Assembly: GCA_002869185.1 (NCBI GenBank)
Contig: PKTN01000004.1
Coordinates: forward strand, 62,001-126,000
Source of the DNA: Denitrovibrio sp.
GTDB lineage: Bacteria > Chrysiogenota > Deferribacteres > Deferribacterales > Geovibrionaceae
Direction of reading: 5' to 3'
Length of the DNA: 64,000 nucleotides
The notes under the pieces were generated by a model. The model was not told the DNA's origin and ran no database searches. It saw only the letters and a list, made by a program, of their open reading frames with translations. The position numbers and the translations under genes were made by a program. Positions 55,339-64,000 of the stretch are shown here, piece after piece (the first letter of the stretch is position 1; the number at the start of each line of letters is the position of its first letter).

Positions 55339-56696
55339 TTTATGTCCTTTATGGTGATAAGGAATTTAGCACCTTTACTGCTGCCTGTGTCAAGCCTTAT
55401 GCTTCCGCCTAGTGCTGTGATCATCTTTTCACACATGCTCATGCCAAGCCCAGTACCTGATGATTTTGTTGTATAAAACGGGTGGAATATCTTTTCTGTA
55501 TGTTCTTCATTAATACCTGCACCATTATCTATAAAGGTAATCTCTACTATATCTTTAGTCTTGCCTAGTTCGAGAGAACAGCTAGTCGCCCCTGCCTCGT
55601 ATGAGTTAAGGATGAGGTTTTCAAAAATATTGGAAAGCATGAGTGGGTCAGAAATAAACTTAAAATCATCTCCAGAGTAGCTTATTGCAATATTACCCTT
55701 CATCACTCTATCTGTGTAGTCAGTGAGAATCTCTTTCAAGTATTCAGTATCCATTTGTTTGGGCTGGATGCTGATCGGCTTTGCTATTTTTAAAAATTCG
55801 CTCACAGTGGATGCTATTCTTGCGACCTCTCTGCTCATTACATCCATATCCTCAGGCTCTAGTTTGTTCTCTGAGCTCTTTATGCTATGTATCATCATCT
55901 GTAGACTCATGGCAGGGTTGCGTAGTTCATGAGCTAATCCAGCAGACATAGAGCCTATGGCAGCTAGCCTCTCCTCTTTCGCCAATGCTTTTTCGTGTTC
56001 AATATTTGTCTTAATATTATTATCCAATTCAGTGGACATTACAGTAAATCTCTCAGCAAGCTTTCTTAACTCTATTGAGGTGTATTCTGGAAGTTTAAAA
56101 GTGATTGGTAGTTCATTGATATCTGCATTTTTAAGTCTTGAAGAGATTACTTTTAGCGGTCTAGTAAAGTATCTTATTAGTGTCGCACCTAGAAATATGA
56201 ATAGTCCTATGAAGGGAGTGATAAATAAAATGCTAGTGAGACTGTGTGTGAGGAGTGTCTTATTGATAGTATCTATATCGATAAGGTAGGCAACTTTGCC
56301 GAGTGACTTTCCGTTTTTAAGTCCTATCTCATATACTTCTAGGTTATCTATATCTAGGCTGGGCACTTTTTTTGAAACAAGAGCGTCAGTGATGTAGTCA
56401 CCGTTAGCATCGAGAATAATAATATTCCGAATTAAAGAGACGCTGGATGTAATGTTTTCGGCAACGCTGAAAAGTGTGTATATGTCGTCGAAGAGTATAG
56501 AGTCTTTTATCCTATCTTCGATACTTGCGTGTATATTCAGGATCGTTTCTGTGGCATATCCTCTGAATGTTTGCTTATCATAGAAGTACTGTATGGTGAT
56601 TGTAGTTGCACCAGTAACTATAGCAAAGAGGATAAACATGGTGAGTATCCGCTTATGAAAAGAGTCTGGGATGAGTTTATTAATTGGTTTCCACAT
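55335..56696 (-). CDS. arrS: Membrane sensor histidine kinase ArrS
   Basis: The 453-residue kinase has an N-terminal membrane helix (~residues 16-36), a periplasmic sensor region, a second helix near residue 160 (FITPFIGLFIFLGATLI), HAMP-like segment, HisKA with GLAHELRNPAMSLQMM (His near residue 254) and HATPase_c (NLILNSYEAGA; DNGAGI; GTGLGMSM). It overlaps arrX by 17 bp and arrR by 4 bp. It is read with ArrX as the arsenate-sensing partner, by analogy with arrXSR loci. Confidence 0.9.
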   Translation of the reverse strand: MWKPINKLIPDSFHKRILTMFILFAIVTGATTITIQYFYDKQTFRGYATETILNIHASIEDRIKDSILFDDIYTLFSVAENITSSVSLIRNIIILDANGDYITDALVSKKVPSLDIDNLEVYEIGLKNGKSLGKVAYLIDIDTINKTLLTHSLTSILFITPFIGLFIFLGATLIRYFTRPLKVISSRLKNADINELPITFKLPEYTSIELRKLAERFTVMSTELDNNIKTNIEHEKALAKEERLAAIGSMSAGLAHELRNPAMSLQMMIHSIKSSENKLEPEDMDVMSREVARIASTVSEFLKIAKPISIQPKQMDTEYLKEILTDYTDRVMKGNIAISYSGDDFKFISDPLMLSNIFENLILNSYEAGATSCSLELGKTKDIVEITFIDNGAGINEEHTEKIFHPFYTTKSSGTGLGMSMCEKMITALGGSIRLDTGSSKGAKFLITIKDIK

Positions 56697-57516
56697 AACC
56701 CTTCATCTTGATGACATTCTCATAATTTTTTAGATCAGGGACTATAAATTTATCTATCATAAACCTGCTTAGTATTTTTTTTCCAAGCTTGTCTTCATGC
56801 ATTTCGAGAAGAATCTTTCTGAGCTTTGCTATGTCGGTTTTTGTCATCTTCTTTGATGCGACAATAGGGGGGATACCAAATTCGTCAGATATGTGAATTA
56901 TATTAATATTTTCTACATCTTTTTCGTTGTTGTTTTTGATGTTTAGATAGACGAGATTATCAACAGCAGCTCCGTCAACTACACCTTTATTTACCAGATA
57001 GATAGATTTGTCATGGCTACTTGTGAAAAAAACTTTGCTAAAGAAATTCTCAGGTTTCGTAAAATTTTTGGTGAAGTAATATGTCGGAAATAGATACCCA
57101 GTGTTTGAGAGTCTATCTGTCATCGCGAAGGTTTTCCCCGCAAGGTCTGATGTGTTTTTCATTTTTTGATTTTTATTTGAGATTATGAGTGAGTTATACG
57201 TGCTTTTACCGTCAATTTCTGGTACTGCGACGATACTGTATGCCTCTTGATCAAGGTATAGCATCGCACCTGTACATATGCTTGCGAAATCAACCTGCTC
57301 ATTTTCTAGGAGTTGGTTCATGTCGCTATAGCTCTCTTTATGGATTATCTCAGATTTAACACCCATCTTTTCGGCTATGTATGCATTAAACTCTTCGTAA
57401 TATATGAAGGTATTAGACGCAGATAGCATAGACGAAATACCATATTTAATAGTCTGTTCTGCATATAAAGATAACGAACCAGTTAATAAAAGGATAACAA
57501 ATAAAATTATTTTCAT
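56680..57516 (-). CDS. arrX: PhnD-like periplasmic binding protein ArrX
   Basis: Start at ATG 57516 gives a 278-residue precursor with a signal peptide (FVILLLTGSLSLYA). The mature part is a phosphonate/phosphite-type solute-binding fold: YGISSMLSASNTFIYYEEF near residue 28, VDFASICTGAMLYLDQ near residue 77, and FAMTDRLSNTGYLFPTYYF near residue 132. Such proteins (ArrX, AioX) sense oxyanions for a partner kinase. No transporter genes follow; arrS does. It is the first gene of the arrXSR set. Confidence 0.85.
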   Translation of the reverse strand: MKIILFVILLLTGSLSLYAEQTIKYGISSMLSASNTFIYYEEFNAYIAEKMGVKSEIIHKESYSDMNQLLENEQVDFASICTGAMLYLDQEAYSIVAVPEIDGKSTYNSLIISNKNQKMKNTSDLAGKTFAMTDRLSNTGYLFPTYYFTKNFTKPENFFSKVFFTSSHDKSIYLVNKGVVDGAAVDNLVYLNIKNNNEKDVENINIIHISDEFGIPPIVASKKMTKTDIAKLRKILLEMHEDKLGKKILSRFMIDKFIVPDLKNYENVIKMKGYVETN

Positions 57517-57625
57517 GTTTTTCCCAGCACACATATTTAGATATCTAAAGAAATAATAGTCTAATTACTGAAGTATCGCAACTCAGGTCGTTAAGACATT
57601 TATAATCCCACTTTATCAAGCCTAT

Positions 57626-58720
57626 TCATTTTGCCAAATTGTTCCAAAGATTAACCACGAAGTCTTGTACATTAGTAAGTATCGCACTAGCTTGTGCGGA
57701 GCCTCTGTTCGCTAGCTTGTCAGCACTAAATTCTGACATATCAACAACATAAAAATACACAGGTCTAATACTTCCGTCTGGCATCACACGATAGCTAGGT
57801 GTCATATTGCCGTATGCTATGGTATGTAGCTGAGTCGCCATAGCTATGACAACAGTTGCATCTTTTGCGTATTCTCGCATGGCATCTTGTGCGTCATAAA
57901 CGTTTGGGATAACCTCAGGGAGTGGACCATCATCACGGATAGAACCTGCTAATAGATATGGGATTTTTTTCTTCTCGCATGCGTATATTATTCCGTCTTT
58001 CAGGTTTAGGTTTGCTATCAGGTTTTCCACAGAACCGAGTCTTCTCGCTTTGTTTAGGATATCTAGGTGATTGTAGTGCCCGAGTGGTCGTAGCGATTGG
58101 TCATAGATATCTTGACCTAGCCCTGTCCTAAAATAAGCACCTTCGAGATCATGTGTGGCGAGTGCGTTGCCAGCCAGCAGAGAGTGGCAGTAACCGTTTT
58201 CGATAAGAGCTTGCATAGCGTTTCTGGAGTCCTTGTCGAATGCCACGGCAGGTCCTAAGACCCAAGATATATGCCCGTGGTCTTTGTCATGGCGGAGTAG
58301 GTTATAAAGGAAATCATAACTGTGAGAAAAAGGTGTCTCCCTAGTCCCTCTTGTTCTAAATGCGAACTTATCTTCTGAGTTTGCGTCGCTAGAAGTGAAA
58401 CCTTCCGTATGTACGAATATACCGTCTTCGCCATTTTCAGTTCTGCCTATTACAACTTTATCACCGATCTTTAGGTTTCGAGCTTCCACAGCAGAGACCT
58501 TGTCACCTTTGATCACAAGTGTGCAGTCCATCCTACTCTCAGCTGTGAGTGTCCAATTACCACTTTGAAGTTTAACGTATTCTGGATAGTTTGAGGTTGC
58601 GTGGAAATTATCAGGTGCAACACCGTCCAGTTCGACAGTTACAGTTTTGACAACAGGGGATTACTTAAGAGGTTCCTGATTAAAATTAGGGGCGACATAT
58701 TTTGGTAGAGTAAAGCTCAT
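57626..58720 (-). CDS. LOR/SDH-type ornithine cyclodeaminase, interrupted by in-frame TAA
   Basis: From ATG 58720 the frame encodes ~364 residues, with TAA at codon 20 (58661-58663). Sequence after the stop, FHATSNYPEYVKLQSGNWTL and SRMDCTLVI, is typical of this family upstream of the next ATG (58531), so the N-terminus is truly coded. The rest (GDKVVIGRTENGEDGIFVHTEGF; NALATHDLEGAYF; IAMATQLHTIAYGN) matches the TIGR00300/AgrE C-terminal type, which makes proline from ornithine. Placed 11 bp after arginase, it completes arginine to ornithine to proline. Starting at ATG 58531 would remove the N-terminal domain. Confidence 0.75.
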
Positions 58721-58731
58721 TATGAGTCTCC

Positions 58732-59619
58732 TTAGATTATGCTCTTGCCAAAGAGAGAGACGGCAAGGTTTACGGCTATGTTTGCAGTTACGTTATATTT
58801 ATCTAGTATTGGATTGATCTCGACTATATCCATGGAACAGACCTTGTCTGTGTCTGCTACAATCTCCATCATAAGATGAGCTTCTCTGTAGGTAAGTCCG
58901 ACTTTGACAGGGGTGCCTACACCTGGAGCCTCTGTAGGATCGAGGACATCCATGTCGAAACTGCAGTGTATATTGTCAAAATTTTGAAGTTTTTCTAACG
59001 CTTTTTGCATAACGTATTTAACGCCATTCTCGTCAATGTCTCTCATAGTGAAGTATGTGATTCCACTATCTCTGATAGCTTTTTGCTCGCCTCTGTCTAA
59101 GTCACGAAGCCCTATCAAGACTATGTCTTCAGGCTGAATTTTCGCTCCATCTCTACCAATTTTAATGAGAGCATCGTGTCCGTAGCCAAGAAGAGTTGCG
59201 ACAGGCATCCCGTGGATGTTTCCTGACTTTGACGTTGTTGGAGTATTGAAATCTCCGTGTGCATCAACCCAAATAACTCCGCATCTTTTTTCATGGGTGA
59301 TGCCACCTATGGTTCCTATGGATAGCGAGTGGTCCCCACCTATAAATACGGGTTTATAGCCTTCATTAACAGCTTCTTTGGCTATTTTGTATATCTCTTC
59401 GTTAGCATCAGTAAGCGCTTTCAGAATGGCATCTTGACCATCTTGCAGGGAAGCTCTGATAGGCACTTCGATATTTCCATAGTCGGTAACATCATAGCCT
59501 AATTTACATAGTTTACCTGCGAGACCAGCATACCGAACGGCACTAGGTCCCATGTCGACACCACGCAAAATCTGTCCAAGATCAACAGGGATCCCAATGA
59601 TTTTTATCTTATCAGCCAT
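58732..59619 (-). CDS. rocF: Arginase
   Basis: The 295-residue ureohydrolase hydrolyses arginine to ornithine and urea. Manganese-binding motifs are intact: GGDHSLSIG near residue 93, WVDAHGDFNTP near residue 117, and SFDMDVLDPTEAPGVGTPV near residue 220, with the active-site SGNIHGMPVA. GVDMGPSAVRYAGL near the N-terminus is typical. It leads a two-gene set with the ornithine cyclodeaminase, and a 170-bp gap separates it from the divergent PAS-LuxR gene. Confidence 0.95.
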   Translation of the reverse strand: MADKIKIIGIPVDLGQILRGVDMGPSAVRYAGLAGKLCKLGYDVTDYGNIEVPIRASLQDGQDAILKALTDANEEIYKIAKEAVNEGYKPVFIGGDHSLSIGTIGGITHEKRCGVIWVDAHGDFNTPTTSKSGNIHGMPVATLLGYGHDALIKIGRDGAKIQPEDIVLIGLRDLDRGEQKAIRDSGITYFTMRDIDENGVKYVMQKALEKLQNFDNIHCSFDMDVLDPTEAPGVGTPVKVGLTYREAHLMMEIVADTDKVCSMDIVEINPILDKYNVTANIAVNLAVSLFGKSII

Positions 59620-59788
59620 ATATTATTACCTTATGTTTTTGGTACTAACTAATATTACCTTTATTTTAGCTTTAGCAATAATCAAATTTATGAATGTTAT
59701 CTATACTTATAACTGATTTTTTGTGGGCTAGTCATTTGTTGAATTGAAAATACTGAAAATCCAGTTACTATAGTTATAGGGTGAAAAT

Positions 59789-61441
59789 GTGAAATTGTTA
59801 TTAGAAATAATTTTGAAAGAGATGGAAGATTTCCTTAGCAATTGGGCTATGTATATGGAGCGTGCTGGCTATCTGGAGCATACCACAGCCAAACGTGAAG
59901 ACTGCATACTCAGCATTCAAGGGGTTATTTTTCCTATACAGAAGCATTTAGAAGATGGAATCCCACTTGATTTTGCTAGCCTACTGAAAAATAGCAGGGA
60001 TATAGCTAAGCTCATTGTGATGACTGGACAGAGACATAAGGCTCGTGGCCTGAATGCAGAGATGTTTTTCGGTTGCTTCAAGACGCTTATACATTCTGTT
60101 GAGGATATTATCCTAAAGGCTGATATTGATGATAAAGAGAAGCTCTCCAGCTATATAGAGCTAAGGCGCATTATAGATGCTATGGAGACTATCGCATTGA
60201 ACGACTGGGATAGCCAAAGCTCTGATGATAACCACCTCATGCTTGCTGAAAAGAATCGAAGTCTCACTTTGGATAAAAATAAGTATGAAAATATTTTCGA
60301 AGCTACATCAGACATCGCGATAGTTATCAATGGAAATGGTGACATCATAGAGATGAACACCTCAGCTAAGAATCGTTTTGGCGATGAAGCATTAGAAATA
60401 AATATACTAAAACTCTTAGGGCTTGAAGCGTACACAGTTGAGAATTTCATAAGCAGTTTTCCTTATGGAGAGAGACACGAAATAATGCTTCCAGATAAGG
60501 TAGCAATATATTCTATGGTTATTGTCCCGCTGAAAAAAGTCTCTTTGGCATCTGCAGGCTATGTAGTTATTTTAAATGATATAACATGCATGGTCGACCA
60601 GAGATTAAAGCTTGAGCAGGTCGTATCTGAGCGAACTGAGGCTCTTGGTAAATCTGAAAAGCTATTCCGTTCGCTATTCACCTCTGCTGGTGAGGGGATT
60701 ATGCTCGTGGATAAATCTATGAGTATTGTTCAGGTGAACGAGAAAGCGTCAGATATATTTGGTATGAAAATGAGTGATGTTGAGGGGAAGAAAGTTGTTC
60801 AGCTTTTTCACCCTGATAGTATAGATAGATTAGGACTCGCTGCTTCTATAAAAGAGGGTGATGTCTGGCATGGTGAGGTTAATGGTGTTACTGCGAGTGA
60901 GGATGTCTTTCCTGCTAGCATCACGGTGAATAAATTCCAGATAAGTGGTGAAGATTTTCTACATCTTATCGTAAGGAATATTACCCAGCAGAAATCTATG
61001 GAAGAATACCTCAGACAAGAGAAATCTAAGGCCGAAGAGATGAACGTTACACTGCGTAATGTTATGAAGGCTATAGATAAAGAGAAGGAAGAGCTAGAAC
61101 TCTCTATTTCTCAAAAAGTTGTGACAAGCATCATCCCGTCATTGCAAAAACTGGCAACAGAGGACAGCTCTGAGGTGCGAAAGATGTATATGAATATCCT
61201 TCGTGACCAGCTAGCTGGGCTGACAAAATCTACTGGTGCTATAAATAACGAAGATATGATGAAACTGACTAAGTCTGAGATTCAGGTGTGTCAGCTAATT
61301 CAGTCTGGCTCCACAAGTAAAGACATAGCCGATAGTATGAACATATCTACAGAAACTGTTCAGACACATAGAAAAAATATACGAAAGAAACTAGGACTAA
61401 GTGGCAAGGATGTAAACCTTTTCGCTTACCTCAATAAATAA
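59789..61441 (+). CDS. PAS-PAS-LuxR transcriptional regulator
   Basis: The 550-residue protein starts at GTG 59789. A helical N-terminal domain (residues ~1-145; RHKARGLNAEMFFGCFKTLI) resembles the one in the kinase at 1112. Two PAS regions follow (~165-275 and ~290-410), then a coiled-coil-like helix (~415-440) and a C-terminal LuxR HTH (LTKSEIQVCQLIQSGSTSKD, TVQTHRKNIRKKLGL). There is no receiver domain, so it senses its signal itself. It ends ~100 bp before the TorD-molybdoenzyme genes, whose promoter region has repeated TACCCAG sites, and is their likely regulator. Confidence 0.85.
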   Translation: MKLLLEIILKEMEDFLSNWAMYMERAGYLEHTTAKREDCILSIQGVIFPIQKHLEDGIPLDFASLLKNSRDIAKLIVMTGQRHKARGLNAEMFFGCFKTLIHSVEDIILKADIDDKEKLSSYIELRRIIDAMETIALNDWDSQSSDDNHLMLAEKNRSLTLDKNKYENIFEATSDIAIVINGNGDIIEMNTSAKNRFGDEALEINILKLLGLEAYTVENFISSFPYGERHEIMLPDKVAIYSMVIVPLKKVSLASAGYVVILNDITCMVDQRLKLEQVVSERTEALGKSEKLFRSLFTSAGEGIMLVDKSMSIVQVNEKASDIFGMKMSDVEGKKVVQLFHPDSIDRLGLAASIKEGDVWHGEVNGVTASEDVFPASITVNKFQISGEDFLHLIVRNITQQKSMEEYLRQEKSKAEEMNVTLRNVMKAIDKEKEELELSISQKVVTSIIPSLQKLATEDSSEVRKMYMNILRDQLAGLTKSTGAINNEDMMKLTKSEIQVCQLIQSGSTSKDIADSMNISTETVQTHRKNIRKKLGLSGKDVNLFAYLNK

Positions 61442-61450
61442 TCGAATCAT

Positions 61451-61515
61451 ACTGGGTATGGAAATATACCCAGTAAATACCTGATCCACCCCATATCTAC
61501 CCGATAGGTACCCAG
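61451..61515. promoter_or_regulatory. Repeated operator upstream of the second molybdoenzyme operon
   Basis: ACTGGGTAT-N6-ATACCCAGT (61451-61474) is a perfect 9-bp inverted repeat. TACCCGA (61498-61504) and TACCCAG (61509-61515) follow as direct half-sites. Position between the LuxR regulator stop and the torD-like start suits an activator array; the first repeat could also act as a terminator, but it lacks a T-run. Confidence 0.55.
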
Positions 61516-61547
61516 CTATATTACATCTTATAAAGAAGAGGTGAGAT

Positions 61548-62102
61548 ATGGACAGGGTAAAACTACTCGAAGCCTTCCGAGATTTTTTTCACTACGGCAC
61601 ATTGGATCGTCTTATCGATTCTTATGCCGTGATCAAAACCGAATCAAACACCACAATACCTGCTGATATCGACTGGCAAGAGGAAGAATACACCTTTAAT
61701 AGGCTATTCGTAGGTCCTTCTACACCATTAGCACCTGCTGTTGCGTCTGTGTATCTAGACCCTGAGGGGCAGATACAGGGGAAGGTGACAAGTCAGGTTA
61801 GAGATTTTTACGATTCTATTGGGCTTGAATTACCTGAGATAGGTAGCGAGCCAGAAGATAGTCTCGCATACGAGTTTGATGTATGTAGATATCTTCTCCT
61901 ATTGATTAAAGAAGTGCCTGAAATAATTGAAGCATATGATGAATTTATAAATGAGCACATGAAACTATGGTTGCCTCAGTTTGTTCAGAGGGGACTTGAA
62001 AACTGTGGAGATTCAGTAGCTATAAGGGATGTGTTGGGGTTGATAAATGAATGGATCAAAAAAGAATCAGAAATGACAGACATGTCAAAGGAGCTGATAT
62101 GA
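61548..62102 (+). CDS. TorD/DmsD-like molybdoenzyme chaperone
   Basis: The 184-residue cytosolic protein follows GAGGTG. FNRLFVGPSTPLAPAVASVYLD near residue 50 and SLAYEFDVCRYLL near residue 104 are the two conserved TorD segments, and INEHMKLWLPQFVQRGLE the C-terminal one. It inserts cofactor into, and guards the Tat signal of, the enzyme encoded next; its TGA overlaps that ATG (ATGA), so the two are coupled. Confidence 0.9.
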   Translation: MDRVKLLEAFRDFFHYGTLDRLIDSYAVIKTESNTTIPADIDWQEEEYTFNRLFVGPSTPLAPAVASVYLDPEGQIQGKVTSQVRDFYDSIGLELPEIGSEPEDSLAYEFDVCRYLLLLIKEVPEIIEAYDEFINEHMKLWLPQFVQRGLENCGDSVAIRDVLGLINEWIKKESEMTDMSKELI

Positions 62103-64000
62103 AAAGGGAGCAGGGTTTATTAAAGAATACTTCAGATTGTTCTTTTAACAGGAGAACTTTTCTGAAAGGTTTGGTCGCAACAGGTGCTATCGCATCAATG
62201 CCGGCTGGAATCCTTCACGCCAAACCGTGGGAGAGGACTAAATACGAGGGTGGTTATAAAACTTTTCGTAATGCCTGCCCAAGAAACTGCTACGACACAT
62301 GCAGTATTAAATCTTTTGTGAAAGATGGCGTGCTTGAGTTCGTAGAGTGAGCACAGGAATCAACATTCACCGATGGAGCTCTTTGCGTAAAGGGGTTTGC
62401 TTACCCTAGAAGAGTTTATTCGCCAGACAGGGTTAAATACCCTATGAAACAGATGGGGCGAGGAACAGGCAACTGGAAGAGAATAAGCTGGGACGAGGCT
62501 CTCACTGAGATATCTCAGAAGATATTAGAGATAAAAAAGAAGGACGATAACCTTCTTGGTATGGCACTCACAAAGTACTCTGGTAACTTTGGTATCACAC
62601 ATTACGGAGTAGAGGGGATGATGAGTTCTCTGGGGTACACTACTCGTTTTGTCGGGACACCTTGCTGGCCTGCGGGTATCGATGCGCAAAACTTTGATAT
62701 GGGTAATATGTGGTGCAACGACCCAGAAGATTTTGTTAAATCAAAATATATAATCATATGGGGTGGAAACCCTGCATGGAACTCTGTGCACACTATGAAG
62801 TTCATATACGAAGCACAAGATAAGGGTGCAAAGGTTGTAGTTATCGACCCAATCCTGACTCAGACTGCTGCGAAGGCTGACGTTTATGTAAGGATCAAAA
62901 CATCACAGGATGGCGTTTTGGCTCTTGGTATGGCGAAGCACATTGTAGATAAAAAACTATACGATAAAGAATTCGTTACAAAATATGCTAAGGGGTTTGA
63001 TGACTATCTCAACTACCTTAATAAGAGCGTAACTGTAGAGTGGGCAGCGAAAGAGTCTGGCGTACCTGCTGATGTTATAAGACAGCTAGCAGAAGAGTTT
63101 GCAAAGGCTGACCCAGCGACTATATGGGCTGGTTATGGTCTTCAGAGACATACCAACGGTGGTAATAATGTTAGAGCTATAGATGCACTAGTTGCAATGA
63201 CAGGCAATATAGGCAAAGAGGGTGGCGGAGCTAGATACGGACACCTCCAGACTTGGGGCTTTAATTATAACGCTATGGTTCAGAAACAGCCTAAAGGCTC
63301 TAAGGGTTATTTGGGCAAAGATATTATCAAGAGTGAGTTTGCGAATGATGAGGCTCAGGCAGCAGCTTATGCAAACAGAACAATAAACATTAATAAACTG
63401 GCAGAATCGATCCTGACAACTAACGAGCCTCCTATCAGGCTTCTTTGGGTTGCATGCAAAAACCCATTCGCTCAGGACTTCGACAGACCAAAACTTCTGA
63501 AAGCTTTCGAGACATTAGAGATGGTTGTTGTTGTTGATCAGTTCTTTAACGAGACAGTGCAAAACGCTGATATCGTTCTCCCATCAACGACGCTTTTTGA
63601 AGAGAATACAGTGAACGTCTCTTACTGGCACTACTGGATAGGGCTGAACGAAAAGGCTATCCCAAATCAGTATGAGGCGAAGAGTGACCTCCAGATTGCG
63701 GCACTCCTTTCTAAGAAGATTAACGAGCTTGATAAAGGCTCATGTACTTTCCCTCAGATAACTGATACCCAGGTCTGGATGGAGAAAGAGTTCAATGATG
63801 GCATACATAAGTTCTTTGGAATAAAGAGCTGGAAAGACCTCAAAGATGGACCAAGGAAAGCGAAGATAGCTTCTAGTGCGTCTTGGAGTGATAAAAAATT
63901 CGGAACACCATCAGGTAAGTACGAGTTTAGCTCCGATCAGGCAGAGAAGTTTGGTCATACAAAACTACCTGAGTTTAAAGAGCGTAGAAAGGCTTATGAC
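62099..64000 (+). CDS. Tat-exported molybdopterin oxidoreductase (partial), with in-frame TGA at codon 84
   Basis: ATG 62099 follows AAAGGAG. A twin-arginine signal (NRRTFLKGLVATGAIA) precedes the FeS motif C-x3-C-x3-C-x27-C (CPRNCYDTC ... ALCVKG). Codon 84 is TGA (62348-62350) inside the x27 stretch (LEFVE-TGA-AQEST), where relatives have Gly. Downstream sequence is fully in frame: RVKYPMKQMGRGTGNWKRIS, WDEAL, IIIWGGNPAWNSV, VAMTGNIGKEGGG, NADIVLPSTTLFEE. The family is the DMSO-reductase superfamily; candidate Mo-ligand region is TPCWPAGIDAQNF. The substrate is unknown. The C-terminus lies beyond the window. Because the TGA is not at a Cys, selenocysteine is less likely here than a nonsense change from GGA. 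Confidence 0.8.

Noticed and set aside
1112-64000. TGA reassigned to Gly or another amino acid throughout the genome
   Set aside because: TGA terminates several intact genes here (for example at 231 and 62100), and TAG and TAA interruptions would not be explained.

Overview
The window looks like the chromosome of a Gram-negative, anaerobically respiring bacterium, most likely a member of the Deferribacterota (Denitrovibrio/Geovibrio/Seleniivibrio type). That placement is an inference from gene content: an arsenate-reductase-like molybdoenzyme operon, a second Tat-exported molybdoenzyme, a secreted flavoprotein with a multihaem cytochrome, many PAS sensors, and legionaminate-type sugar activation. 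No 16S or other phylogenetic marker is present.

Layout. 1-6.7 kb: end of a sugar-nucleotide locus (nucleotidyltransferase, legF/neuA), a chemoreceptor remnant, a degenerate sensor kinase, an AEC transporter and two glycosyltransferases. 6.9-10.8 kb: recJ and relA/spoT. 11.1-19.4 kb: recD-recB-recC on the minus strand. 19.5-25.5 kb: a PAS-GGDEF cyclase, a CsgG-like lipoprotein, an EamA exporter and a phytase-like lipoprotein. 25.6-37.0 kb: tRNA-Pro(TGG) followed by two tandem cassettes. Each ends in a related ~154-bp structured sequence plus a 17-bp copy of the tRNA 3' end, and no integrase is visible. Cassette A carries a ~2500-residue LamG/Ig/dockerin surface protein and a lipoprotein whose body resembles a cohesin. 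Cassette B carries a zinc-ribbon/beta-helix/membrane protein. 37.1-44.4 kb: an MFS transporter, then a respiratory cluster (PAS kinase, flavoprotein reductase, outer-membrane protein, multihaem cytochrome, NarL-type regulator) with shared palindromic operators. 44.7-49.7 kb: ablA-ablB (N-acetyl-beta-lysine), a methyltransferase, a YitT protein and a PFKFB-like bifunctional protein. 49.8-57.5 kb: arrX-arrS-arrR-arrA-arrB-arrD on the minus strand with a sigma-54 promoter. 57.6-59.6 kb: arginase and a LOR/SDH-type ornithine cyclodeaminase. 59.8-64 kb: a PAS-LuxR regulator, a TorD-like chaperone and a Tat molybdoenzyme that runs off the window.

The most unusual property is that eight genes are each split by one in-frame stop codon (4 TGA, 2 TAG, 2 TAA), with reading-frame homology or continuity on both sides and no frameshifts seen. 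In one, the PAS kinase at 38549-40000, the TGA replaces exactly the first Cys of a conserved CxxCP motif, which is the classic signature of selenocysteine. The other seven give no such signal and could be pseudogenes, suppressible nonsense or base-call errors. I annotate each as a full-length gene and state the stop.
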